A stretch of 64,000 bases of DNA from Succinivibrio dextrinosolvens. Its GTDB lineage: Bacteria > Pseudomonadota > Gammaproteobacteria > Enterobacterales > Succinivibrionaceae. Shown one piece after another: positions 25,591-33,723 of the stretch (its first letter is position 1; the number at the start of each line of letters is the position of its first letter). The stretch is taken from contig NZ_CP047056.1 in assembly GCF_011065405.1 (NCBI RefSeq), forward strand, positions 3,246,747 to 3,310,746, read 5' to 3'. A model generated the notes under the pieces. It did not search any database. It was not told the origin of the DNA and saw nothing but the letters and a program-made list of their open reading frames with translations. Made by a program: the position numbers and the translations under genes.

Positions 25591-27006
25591 GTGAAAACAC
25601 GCAACAGCATCCGTGCTGAAATAAACGCACTATATAGAAATAAGGTAATTAACTGGCTGAGTGATTCTGTAAAATCAAAATCAGTTGTTGATCCTGTAAG
25701 AATTTATCTAGGTGCTCCTACAAAAGATGAAGATGTTTTATCAAATAAGGATGAATTTTTAGCTTTCTGTGAGGACTGGCATAAGGAATTAACTGCAGGA
25801 AAAGTTGATTTCATTGAAAAGACTTATCCTGAGATTGGTACTATTGAAGTTCCAATTCATCTGGTCTTTGAAAAGATTGAGCAGATTGCAACCTGGGCAG
25901 GTCACCTGGTTGAGTATCATACCGCAGAAATGCGTCTGAACACTCTTCAGCTCAAGCTTCCTGATCTGATTGATTCTGGGGTTGAGAATATCAATTATCT
26001 GACAAGTCTGGATGAAGCGGATTTTATCCGTTTTGTAGATGTCTGCCGCTGGCTGTGTCAGAACCGCAATTCCGGTGTGCTGATTAGACAGATTCCTGTT
26101 CGCGGTGTTGATACCGAGTGGTTTGAATCCCATCGTGTACTGATTCTAAACTTCCTGCGTGATTATCTGGATCTGAATCCTATGCGTAAGGATGTACTGC
26201 AGCTGGGACTGGTTCCTCCAACTCAGCCTATCAGAGCAATTTTCCTTGATAATGTTCTGCGCAGCAAGGTCGGTGGATTAAGAGATGTCGGCATCCCTAT
26301 CCGTGAACTGAGCAAGCTTGATATTAAACCTCGCAAGGTTCTGCTGTTTGATGATCTGGCCACAGCTCTGTCTATTCCAGATATTCCTGGTGTAGTAATT
26401 CTGGTTCTATCCTCAAATATTGCGGATATCTGCAGAATTCCATGGGTTGCAAGATCACAGGTTACTTATATTTCAGGTATTGAAATGCGTTCATTTGCGG
26501 TTATAAACAACATTCGTGTTTATATTCCAAATGCCGTAAGTCTTACTTTAAATAAGGAAGTCTTTGATTCTAACAAGGATCTGTGGTCATTTGACGATAT
26601 TGAGATTCAGGAACTCAATTCATCAATGGCTCTTACTGTTCAGGAATCTATGCTTTATAACATGCTAGCTGCCGGTGTATTCGGCAAGAGAGCAAGAATT
26701 CCTCAGGAAAGAATGCCTCTGCAGCAGATTTTTGATCTTCTTGAAATCAATTATGATTCTGTAGAAGAGGAAAAGCCTTCTGTCCCAGAGAGAACCTCAA
26801 AGGTTGATCTGGAGTCTCTGGAGAAGAGCATCGTTAAATCTTCATCTGTAGAGGAGAAGCCTGCAGAGCCTCCTGTAGAGAAGGTAGAAGGGGAGAACGA
26901 TCCTTTCAATAACAGTATATTAGGTGAGGACAATTCTACTGATGTGGTTGAGTCAACTGCTTCGTTGCCTCCAGCATTACAGAATGATCCTAACGATAGC
27001 AAATAA
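25591..27006 (+). CDS. Orphan JetD-like protein (DUF3322-DUF2220) with degenerate Toprim site
   Basis: This 471-residue protein starts at GTG with AGGGAG upstream. The N-terminal part (about 1-180) follows the DUF3322 pattern: YPEIGTIEVPIHLVF, then a WLCQNRNSG turn and IRQIPVRGVDTEWFE (165-179). The C-terminal part (about 205-335) follows DUF2220, the Toprim domain of the Wadjet/MksG nuclease JetD. The catalytic ENE is LFDDL here (252-256), and the GDIDTHGF motif reads SGIEMRSF (295-302), so the metal site is gone. The last 90 residues are acidic and disordered. No jetA, jetB or jetC genes flank it; tadA and yciO do. An inactive, domesticated homologue is inferred. Confidence 0.75.
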   Translation: MKTRNSIRAEINALYRNKVINWLSDSVKSKSVVDPVRIYLGAPTKDEDVLSNKDEFLAFCEDWHKELTAGKVDFIEKTYPEIGTIEVPIHLVFEKIEQIATWAGHLVEYHTAEMRLNTLQLKLPDLIDSGVENINYLTSLDEADFIRFVDVCRWLCQNRNSGVLIRQIPVRGVDTEWFESHRVLILNFLRDYLDLNPMRKDVLQLGLVPPTQPIRAIFLDNVLRSKVGGLRDVGIPIRELSKLDIKPRKVLLFDDLATALSIPDIPGVVILVLSSNIADICRIPWVARSQVTYISGIEMRSFAVINNIRVYIPNAVSLTLNKEVFDSNKDLWSFDDIEIQELNSSMALTVQESMLYNMLAAGVFGKRARIPQERMPLQQIFDLLEINYDSVEEEKPSVPERTSKVDLESLEKSIVKSSSVEEKPAEPPVEKVEGENDPFNNSILGEDNSTDVVESTASLPPALQNDPNDSK

Positions 27007-27038
27007 AAATGTGTTAAAATACTGATATATATGCGAGA

Positions 27039-27073
27039 GATGAATTCTCTTTATGAAGGAGAATTCATCTTTT
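27039..27073 (+). terminator. Terminator of the JetD-like gene
   Basis: GATGAATTCTC (27039-27049) pairs perfectly with GAGAATTCATC (27059-27069), followed by TTTTGTTG. Confidence 0.8.
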
Positions 27074-27247
27074 GTTGTGAATAAAGAGTATTTTTTTATC
27101 TCAATATAATAAAAACATAATAATTTATCAGCGATGAGAGTATGTTGTTCATTGATGCACCTTTGGTCCTCAATGGATTTGATATTGCCTTGTGGCGTAT
27201 TGAATATGACAGCTGTTTCTCATTGATCTGATGCAAGGGGAAAAAGT

Positions 27248-27871
27248 ATGTCTGCGCAGTTTTTAAGTATTCATCCTGATAACCCTCAGGTAAGATTTGT
27301 AAAGCAGATTTGTCAGATTCTAAGAGACGGTGGTGTTGCTGTTCTGCCAACTGATTCAGCTTATGCCTTATGCTGTATGCTTGAGCAGAAGGCTGCAATG
27401 GAGAGAATCGCCAGAATCAGACAGGTGGACAAGCATCATAATTTCACTCTTTTGTGCAGAGATTTAAGTGAAATCTCCACCTATGCAAAGGTTGACAATA
27501 CTGTTTTCAGACTGCTCAAGAACAATACCCCTGGAGCATATACCTTCATTCTTCCTGCAACCAAAGAGGTTCCAAGAAGACTGATGAATGAGAAAAAGAA
27601 AACTATTGGCATCAGAGTTCCTGATAACGCTATTTTAAGCGCTATTCTGGATGAACTTGATCAGCCGCTAATGAGCAGTACCCTGATTCTGCCTGACAGA
27701 GAGCTTGCAGAGTCAGATCCTGTAACTATAAATGATGAAATCGGTTCAATAACCGATCTTATTGTAGACGGTGGTGTTCTGGCCCCTAATCCAACCACCG
27801 TGGTGGTTTTTGAAGATAGTGTGCCAATCATTAAGCGATACGGTGCAGGTGATACCTCTCCGTTTGAATGA
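27248..27871 (+). CDS. yciO: YciO, Sua5/YrdC-family protein
   Basis: The 207-residue protein is close to E. coli YciO (206) throughout: IHPDNPQ near the start, LPTDSAYAL (about 33-41), HNFTLLCRDLSE (about 64-75), NNTPGAYTFILPATKEVPRR (about 91-110) and RVPDNAI. The KxR/SxN-type pocket of the YrdC fold binds ATP and threonylcarbamoyl-AMP. YciO itself is a paralogue of TsaC whose physiological role is less clear. AAGGGG precedes the ATG. The gene lies 18 nt before a small membrane-anchored protein gene and probably shares its transcript. Confidence 0.94.
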   Translation: MSAQFLSIHPDNPQVRFVKQICQILRDGGVAVLPTDSAYALCCMLEQKAAMERIARIRQVDKHHNFTLLCRDLSEISTYAKVDNTVFRLLKNNTPGAYTFILPATKEVPRRLMNEKKKTIGIRVPDNAILSAILDELDQPLMSSTLILPDRELAESDPVTINDEIGSITDLIVDGGVLAPNPTTVVVFEDSVPIIKRYGAGDTSPFE

Positions 27872-27889
27872 CTTAAATAGGAGTCCGTT

Positions 27890-28333
27890 TTGAAATACAG
27901 TCACAGTACAATACAGTTTGTCAAGCTGTACATGATTCTGTTAATCCTCACTAGCTGTCTTAGCATCTGGCTTTATCCTAAACAATACGCGGCTCCTTCA
28001 GCATCCTACATTAAAGATTATGATACCCGCAGAATTGAGATTCATCGTAATATCGTCAAAAGTAAAACTGCCCGTGAGATGGAAGATCGGGTTAAGAATT
28101 CAATTCAAAATTCTCTATCTGAAAAACAGTCTATTCAGGAAAGAGAGCGTATATTTTCGCTCAATCAGGAATTTGCCCGCAAGCGTGGTGAAGAAATCAT
28201 TAGAGAAAGGGCAACACAGGGAAAGGCATCAGATGGAATTGTTTCACGTGATTCCAAGATGAGTGTGGCTCAGAGTCGTGTATCCTCACTTTCAGAGTGG
28301 ACCAGAAAGAATATGGTTAAGAATCTGGATTAG
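27890..28333 (+). CDS. Small membrane-anchored basic protein, family of three in this region
   Basis: The protein has 147 residues and starts at TTG with AGGAG 6 nt upstream. One hydrophobic segment (about 10-29) ends in SCLSIWLYP and could be a membrane anchor or an uncleaved signal. The rest is highly charged and helical. Residues 91-104 (LNQEFARKRGEEII) match residues 132-145 of the protein at 30532. The C-terminus LSEWTRKNMVKNLD (134-147) matches FSKWVNQNMMINKD of the protein at 28544. No known family is recognised. It is co-transcribed with yciO. The shared motifs point to a lineage-specific exported family. Confidence 0.65.
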   Translation: MKYSHSTIQFVKLYMILLILTSCLSIWLYPKQYAAPSASYIKDYDTRRIEIHRNIVKSKTAREMEDRVKNSIQNSLSEKQSIQERERIFSLNQEFARKRGEEIIRERATQGKASDGIVSRDSKMSVAQSRVSSLSEWTRKNMVKNLD

Positions 28334-28543
28334 GCTTTTTTCTTATTTCTGTTTTCTTGACCTTCCTCACATAACTGATTATTTTCAGGGGAAATTTTAT
28401 TTTTTTTCCTGTTTCAAATGTAATCCTTTCCACATTTTTGAATAATTTTCTTAAAAAAAAGGCGAATTATCATTTAAATACAATTTCATTACTTATACTT
28501 AATTTTATAAGGTTGGATTAAATTGTGTTTAAGGCTTTATCTA

Positions 28544-29122
28544 ATGAGAAGATCTTGGTCGAATAAGATTCTCACATATTTCTTCATTGGCTTATTCTGT
28601 GAATTAAGTTTTGTAACTTATGCGGAAGAGCCTACTGATGACTCTACAGTAATGAAGATAAATCTTGATGATGAAGAGGATACTTCTTCAGATGTTGGTG
28701 CAGCACAGTCTTCAGCTCCTGCTCAGTCTGATTCCTCAGCCTCAGCCTCAGCCTCTTCACACGCTGTGAGTTCTGGTGGTTCTGCTGTTGATAAAGCTTT
28801 GCTCGATGAGAAACGTTCAAGGCTGAGAGAACAGCTCAAGCGTGACAGAGCTGATTCTAAGCGTGCAAGATCAATTCGTCGTAATTTAGAACTGAACAAG
28901 GAAGGTCTGGATGAAGAGGAGCAGGAGTTAAAGCGTAAGCTGGATTATGCCAAGTCTCATGAAGAGACTGTTGAGAAACAGGAAGCAACCGAATCCGCCA
29001 AGCAGTTCTCTAAGTGGGTTAATCAGAACATGATGATTAACAAAGATAAGAAGAAAAAGGATAAGAGTGAGAGCGAGAAGATTCTGGAGGAAGCTAAAAC
29101 TTCTGAAGATCTGCTCAAATAA
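28544..29122 (+). CDS. Exported charged protein of the same small family
   Basis: From ATG 28544 the protein has 192 residues; a TTG at 28523 would add seven. The signal peptide MRRSWSNKILTYFFIGLF...TYA probably ends before EEP. An acidic, Ser/Ala-rich low-complexity stretch follows, encoded in part by three CAGCCT-type 6-bp repeats near 28736-28757. A long, highly charged helix (about 80-150) could form a coiled coil. The segment FSKWVNQNMMINKD (about 155-168) matches the C-terminus of the 147-residue protein upstream. A lysine-rich tail ends it. The function is unknown; a periplasmic location is inferred. Confidence 0.65.
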   Translation: MRRSWSNKILTYFFIGLFCELSFVTYAEEPTDDSTVMKINLDDEEDTSSDVGAAQSSAPAQSDSSASASASSHAVSSGGSAVDKALLDEKRSRLREQLKRDRADSKRARSIRRNLELNKEGLDEEEQELKRKLDYAKSHEETVEKQEATESAKQFSKWVNQNMMINKDKKKKDKSESEKILEEAKTSEDLLK

Positions 29123-29155
29123 GAAAGTATTTAATATTTCCTCTTTTAAAAGCAG

Positions 29156-29188
29156 AAGGCCAAAGTTTTAGCTTTGGCCTTCGTTTTC
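29156..29188. terminator. Bidirectional terminator between convergent genes
   Basis: AAGGCCAAAG (29156-29165) pairs with CTTTGGCCTT (29172-29181). T-rich runs follow on both strands. It serves the exported-protein gene and asnA. Confidence 0.85.
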
Positions 29189-29202
29189 CCTGACAGATAA
29201 TC

Positions 29203-30240
29203 TTAAATTAGATTCATACCAAGCTTTTTGCACTCAGCTCTGTAATCATCAGGCCAGATACTTGCCTGAATCTCACCGATATGGGCTTTGTGGAGTAATA
29301 CCATGCACAGACGGCTCTGACCGATACCACCACCGATGGTAAGTGGCAGCTCGTTGTTTAAAAGCTTCTTGTGGAAGAACAGCTCTTTGCGCTGTTCCTG
29401 GCCTTCAGCCTTAAGCTGTCTTTCCATTGCAGCAATATCTACACGGATACCCATTGAGGATAACTCTACTGATCTGTCTAAAATTGGATACCAGATCAGA
29501 ATATCACCGTTAAGACCAATCTTGCCGTCCTCATTTGGAGTTGACCAGTCATCATAGTCAGGGGCACGGCCATCGTGCTTTTCTCCATTTGACAGAGGTG
29601 CACCGATACCGATTAGGAATACGGCACCATACTTCTTGGCGATCAGATGTTCACGCTCCTTTGGAGTCTTGTCTGGATACATCTTTAACAGGTCTTCAGT
29701 GTGAACGAAGGTGATCTCCTTTGGCAGGAATGGCTTTAGCTGTGTATAGCTTTCACATGCTAAGTATTCGGTTCTCAGGATTGCAGCGTAAATTCTTCTA
29801 ACGATATTTTTCAAGAATGTTAAATTTCGATCATCTTTATTTAAAACAAGTTCCCAGTCCCACTGATCGACATACAGGGAGTGGATATTATCAAGTTCCT
29901 CGTCGGCACGAATCGCATTCATATCTGTATATATGCCGTAGCCTGGCTCAGTCTTAAGTTCTGCTAATGTTAATCTTTTCCATTTTGCCAGAGAGTGAAC
30001 CACTTCAGCCTGAGCGTCGTTCAGATCTTTAACCGGGAAGGTAACGGCTCTTTCTACACCGTTCAGATCATCGTTGATTCCCAGACCCTTTAATACGAAC
30101 AGAGGGGCGGTAACGCGACGCAGTTTTAGCTCGGTAGACAGATTCTGCTGAAAGAAATCCTTAATCATCTTGATTCCTTTCTCTGTCTGAAGTTTGTCCA
30201 TTGCTGGCTTGTAATCAATTGGTTTAATTATCTTACTCAT
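29203..30240 (-). CDS. asnA: Aspartate-ammonia ligase (asparagine synthetase A)
   Basis: The protein has 345 residues from the ATG at 30240. The upstream ATG at 30249 overlaps the AAGGATG ribosome binding site, so the inner start is chosen. Class II aminoacyl-tRNA-synthetase-like fold features include APLFV near residue 45, YVDQWDWELV (about 122-131) and the late GGGIGQSRLCMVLL motif that binds ATP. It makes asparagine from aspartate and ammonia with ATP, fitting a gut organism living on ammonia. It is monocistronic. Confidence 0.96.
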   Translation of the reverse strand: MSKIIKPIDYKPAMDKLQTEKGIKMIKDFFQQNLSTELKLRRVTAPLFVLKGLGINDDLNGVERAVTFPVKDLNDAQAEVVHSLAKWKRLTLAELKTEPGYGIYTDMNAIRADEELDNIHSLYVDQWDWELVLNKDDRNLTFLKNIVRRIYAAILRTEYLACESYTQLKPFLPKEITFVHTEDLLKMYPDKTPKEREHLIAKKYGAVFLIGIGAPLSNGEKHDGRAPDYDDWSTPNEDGKIGLNGDILIWYPILDRSVELSSMGIRVDIAAMERQLKAEGQEQRKELFFHKKLLNNELPLTIGGGIGQSRLCMVLLHKAHIGEIQASIWPDDYRAECKKLGMNLI

Positions 30241-30531
30241 GATAAACATCCTTGTTTTAAATATCGTCTTTCGATTTTACATACTTTGTGTCCTATTGAA
30301 AATGCTTTTCTTTGCTGATTTAAAAATTTTGTTTCTAAATAGTGCAGAAAATGAAGGTGTTGGATATAATTTGCCTTGTTGATGATCATTGTGTAATAAG
30401 CGGTTTGATAAATAATGTAAAAGATAATGTACAACAGGCATAATGCGCTTGCGCTTTTGCAACAATGCTCACTTACAGCATTCAAATTTTCACACATAAT
30501 TTAAATATGTGAGCCGAATGGATTTCATCCT

Positions 30532-31212
30532 ATGAATACTATTTTTATAAAACAGCTTATGCTGTTGAGTTTCTTTCTTTTGGGAATAAACGGTATTGTC
30601 TTTGCCAAGCTTCCGGTTGAGAAGGTTGAAAAGGACAATGCTAAGGTTTTGTTTTCTCAGGATGCTGAATCCGAAGATGTCGAGGCTGATACCGAGGATA
30701 AGGATGACGATGCTGACAGTGAACAGGCCTCCAATCAGACAGAAATGTTTGAGGATGTTATCTCTCAGGCAAAAAATTACCACGATAATCTCCTAAAAAC
30801 CAATAAGTCGCTTTCTCCTAAGCAGAATCTTTTAAGATCAATTGCTGAGGATAATGCTGAACAGGCTGTAATCAACCGCAATCATGTTGATGCCCCAGAT
30901 CCTCTCCTTGAAGAAGGTCGTTACCTTTACAATCAGGATGTCGCCCGAGAAAGGGGAAAGATCATTATGAAGGAGAGCGGACGAGATAAGAAGGCTTCTG
31001 AGAAATCCCTTGCATCGACTTTCAATAGTATCTCTCACAACAAGCCACTAAAGAAAAAAGATAATAAAGAATCGTCTACTGTAGCTGAATATAAGCTTAA
31101 GGCAAAGAAATTAAGCGAACTTAAGAATAATAAAAATAAAGATAAGGAAGAAGAGGACAGGGATGTGACCTATAAAAATCAGGCTGAAGCTCTGTCTGAA
31201 TCCTTCAGGTAA
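30532..31212 (+). CDS. Exported acidic protein heading a diguanylate cyclase operon
   Basis: The protein has 226 residues. A clear signal peptide (about 1-25, LLSFFLLGINGIVFA) is followed by a strongly acidic stretch (about 42-70) and then a charged helical region with a basic end. Residues 132-145 (LYNQDVARERGKII) match LNQEFARKRGEEII of the 147-residue protein at 27890. The next gene, a GGDEF protein, starts 8 nt downstream, so this protein is co-transcribed with two diguanylate cyclases. A cell-envelope role linked to c-di-GMP is possible. The family is not recognised. Confidence 0.65.
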   Translation: MNTIFIKQLMLLSFFLLGINGIVFAKLPVEKVEKDNAKVLFSQDAESEDVEADTEDKDDDADSEQASNQTEMFEDVISQAKNYHDNLLKTNKSLSPKQNLLRSIAEDNAEQAVINRNHVDAPDPLLEEGRYLYNQDVARERGKIIMKESGRDKKASEKSLASTFNSISHNKPLKKKDNKESSTVAEYKLKAKKLSELKNNKNKDKEEEDRDVTYKNQAEALSESFR

Positions 31213-31220
31213 GATCTCAG

Positions 31221-32366
31221 ATGCCAATAACCATTGAACTTTACATAATACTGATACTAATAAGTCTGATTATTCTCAGAGCATACATTCGTGAACACCG
31301 GTCTCTTAACCGGGATTTTATTTTTGCAGGCGTTGCTCTTGTGGTTATTGATGTATTTGAACTTATTTCAGTCTTTTTCCCTTTCAGCTTTTCTTTTTTT
31401 ATGCACGCTCTTTTAGTAAGTGTTGAGATCATTCTCTGGATCTATCTTCCATTTGTATGTCTGAGACTTATTATCTGGAGTTTTTTAGGTCAGAAGTATT
31501 TATCAAACGATCTGGTTAGAAACCTGATGTTTTTCCCGCTTATTATCACCAGCTTTCTGTCTGTAATCTCACTGTTCAATAATCTGCTTTTCAAACTTAA
31601 TCTGTTCGGTGAGGCTGTTCCCGGCGAATATTACTATATAGTTGAAATCTTTGTGTTGCTTTATACGTTTGCCGGCCTTTGCATCTGTCTTTACTGTCTA
31701 TTATATGAGGAGAATCCTTCATCTAAGTTCAAACTCCTTACCGCAGCTTTTTTCGTGACCCTTTTAGGCTGTATTCAGTATAAGGTCGGTTTCTTTTCAA
31801 ATACCATTTATATTGTGGCAGCAACTCTGTCTGTGCTGTTTCTGTATGTAACCTCACAGGAGAATCAGATCTTTATCGATCCTCTTACAGGACTTAACAA
31901 CCGCAACCGCTTCAGAATGTATCTGTCCTCAGTATTAAACAACTATGCAAAGGTAAATATGTACCTTACCTATGTTGATATTGATGACTTCAAGCAAATC
32001 AATGATGAGAAAGGTCATATTGTTGGCGATGTGGCCTTACGTGTGGTGGCAGAGTCAATGCTCGATCTGAGCAGAAAGTATAATTATTTTACTGCCAGAC
32101 TCGGAGGTGATGAATTCGCAATTATCTCCTCTCACACCAGAGAGTCGGATATCGATCTGATGATTTCTGATATAAAGGAAATTCTCCAACAGAAGAACAG
32201 AAAAAGTCTACCGGAAGTCAGTTTAAATCTTTCCTTTGGTACTACTAATCTGAACCAGTCAGGAAAAAGTCTCACCGAAATTATCAGAATGGCTGATAAC
32301 AATATGTATGAGCAGAAAAGAGCAAACAAACAGAAACACGATGCTCTCAGGGAGAGTGTGCAATGA
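31221..32366 (+). CDS. Membrane diguanylate cyclase (GGDEF)
   Basis: The protein has 381 residues. Seven hydrophobic segments (about 4-215) are followed by a GGDEF domain, with DPLTGLNNRNRF (about 219-230), the substrate-binding DIDDFKQIND, and RLGGDEFAII (about 293-302). The active-site motif is intact. I see no RxxD inhibitory site five residues before it. It makes c-di-GMP from two GTP, controlled by a membrane sensor with no recognised ligand domain. Its stop overlaps the start of the next cyclase (ATGA), so both are translated together. Confidence 0.92.
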   Translation: MPITIELYIILILISLIILRAYIREHRSLNRDFIFAGVALVVIDVFELISVFFPFSFSFFMHALLVSVEIILWIYLPFVCLRLIIWSFLGQKYLSNDLVRNLMFFPLIITSFLSVISLFNNLLFKLNLFGEAVPGEYYYIVEIFVLLYTFAGLCICLYCLLYEENPSSKFKLLTAAFFVTLLGCIQYKVGFFSNTIYIVAATLSVLFLYVTSQENQIFIDPLTGLNNRNRFRMYLSSVLNNYAKVNMYLTYVDIDDFKQINDEKGHIVGDVALRVVAESMLDLSRKYNYFTARLGGDEFAIISSHTRESDIDLMISDIKEILQQKNRKSLPEVSLNLSFGTTNLNQSGKSLTEIIRMADNNMYEQKRANKQKHDALRESVQ

Positions 32367-33634
32367 ATAGCATTGACATTGTTTCCCTGCAGATTGATGC
32401 GGTGTGCCTGCTGGTTGATCTGATTATCATTGTATATCTGGTGAAATGTAAGGAGCAGAATCTGGCTCTTTATGTTACTGTTCTGGTTATGGCTATGCTG
32501 GTGGTAGTCTTCGATATAGGTGCCAGATTCTCCGTTGATAACCGCTGCTCCTCCTTTTACAGCAACAATATGCTGTGCGACAAGATAAATACTTTCTTTA
32601 TAGTTTTTGCTTTCGGTAAGTATATTTTCTATTTTGCGCTGGTATACAGTGCCGCTATGCTGGCTTTTTTCAAAGGTTCTTCCTCTATAGCAAAGAGGTA
32701 TTTGCTTGTACTTGGAAGCATTCCGTTTCTATTAACTGTATATCTTGTGATTTCCTCTGTTTTTGACGGCAGGATCCTTATATTAACTTACAACGGCGTG
32801 CTGATTAAGGGACCTTATTTCTTTGTGGTGGTGTCCATTATTGGTCTGTATTCAATCATTGGCGTGTTCTACTCACTTTCGATTCTTGATTCTCAAAAAG
32901 AGAAACTTGCGGAGATTACCTATTACAGATGGGAGTACGTGATATTCTATGTGGCAATCGCGCTTCCTTTTTTAATGGCAACAGTAGGCTGTCTGTTTGA
33001 TTATCCAATAGTCTCTCCTGTATTTGTAATTACCTTTACCTATCTGATGACCATTCATCAGCATTTGAGATTATCTTTAGATGAACTTACCTCCATCAAT
33101 AATCTTAACGAGTTGCGTCGATATCTTGATAATCTGATGCAGGGGCCTGAAAAGGCAAGACGTCAGACCTTCCTGATTTTCATAGATATCAATCGCTTCA
33201 AGGAGATTAACGACAGTTACGGACATAACAGTGGAGACGTAGTTTTAATCCAGTTCTCCCGTCTTTTAAAGAACATTGCTCTTTCTTTCAACTGTTTTGT
33301 CTGCAGATATGCAGGAGATGAATTTATTATGATAAAAAAGGTTGCCAATGAGGAGAAAGCATCATCCATCTGCAGATATATTGAATACAGTCTGAGTCAG
33401 TTAAAGGAGTTAAGTCTGGCTCCATATGATCTGTCGGTTTCAACCGGTTTTACCAGGTTTGACCGACGCTTCAAATCCACTCAGGAGTTTATTGATGCGG
33501 CAGATAAGCTGATGTACGAGACCAAACGCTATGCTCACAAGGATTATACGTCTATATTTCCTGAGCACAGAACCAGTGAAATCGGAAAAAGAATCTTTAA
33601 ATACGGTGAAAAGAAAAAAAGATTAGAATCCTGA
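32363..33634 (+). CDS. Second membrane diguanylate cyclase (AGDEF variant)
   Basis: The protein has 423 residues. Seven or eight hydrophobic segments (about 8-235) are followed by a GGDEF-family domain, with DELTSINNLNELRRY, DINRFKEINDSYGHNSGD and RYAGDEFIMI. The first glycine of the motif is alanine. Such AGDEF proteins are often active, so activity is likely but not certain. The layout repeats that of the upstream cyclase, so this looks like an old tandem duplication with diverged sensor halves. It overlaps that gene by 4 nt and is the last gene of the operon. Confidence 0.9.
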   Translation: MNSIDIVSLQIDAVCLLVDLIIIVYLVKCKEQNLALYVTVLVMAMLVVVFDIGARFSVDNRCSSFYSNNMLCDKINTFFIVFAFGKYIFYFALVYSAAMLAFFKGSSSIAKRYLLVLGSIPFLLTVYLVISSVFDGRILILTYNGVLIKGPYFFVVVSIIGLYSIIGVFYSLSILDSQKEKLAEITYYRWEYVIFYVAIALPFLMATVGCLFDYPIVSPVFVITFTYLMTIHQHLRLSLDELTSINNLNELRRYLDNLMQGPEKARRQTFLIFIDINRFKEINDSYGHNSGDVVLIQFSRLLKNIALSFNCFVCRYAGDEFIMIKKVANEEKASSICRYIEYSLSQLKELSLAPYDLSVSTGFTRFDRRFKSTQEFIDAADKLMYETKRYAHKDYTSIFPEHRTSEIGKRIFKYGEKKKRLES

Positions 33635-33672
33635 TCTGAATTATCAGAATCAGAAGATAAGTTGCTTTTTTT

Positions 33673-33704
33673 TGGAAAAAATCCTGCCTGAAGAAAGCAG
33701 GATT
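33673..33704 (-). terminator. Terminator of the rdgC-trhP operon
   Basis: AATCCTGC (33680-33687) pairs with GCAGGATT (33697-33704). A T-run follows on the minus strand just after the trhP stop. Confidence 0.8.
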
Positions 33705-33723
33705 CAAGTCAAATTAAGCATTT

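Noticed and set aside
25591-27006. A full Wadjet (JetABCD) defence system
   Set aside because: Only the JetD-like gene is present; its neighbours are tadA and yciO, and no SMC, kleisin or kite-type gene lies in the window.
27142-27231. 29-codon ORF upstream of yciO with GAGAG before its ATG
   Set aside because: Could be a leader peptide but has no regulatory codon pattern and no attenuator hairpin behind it.
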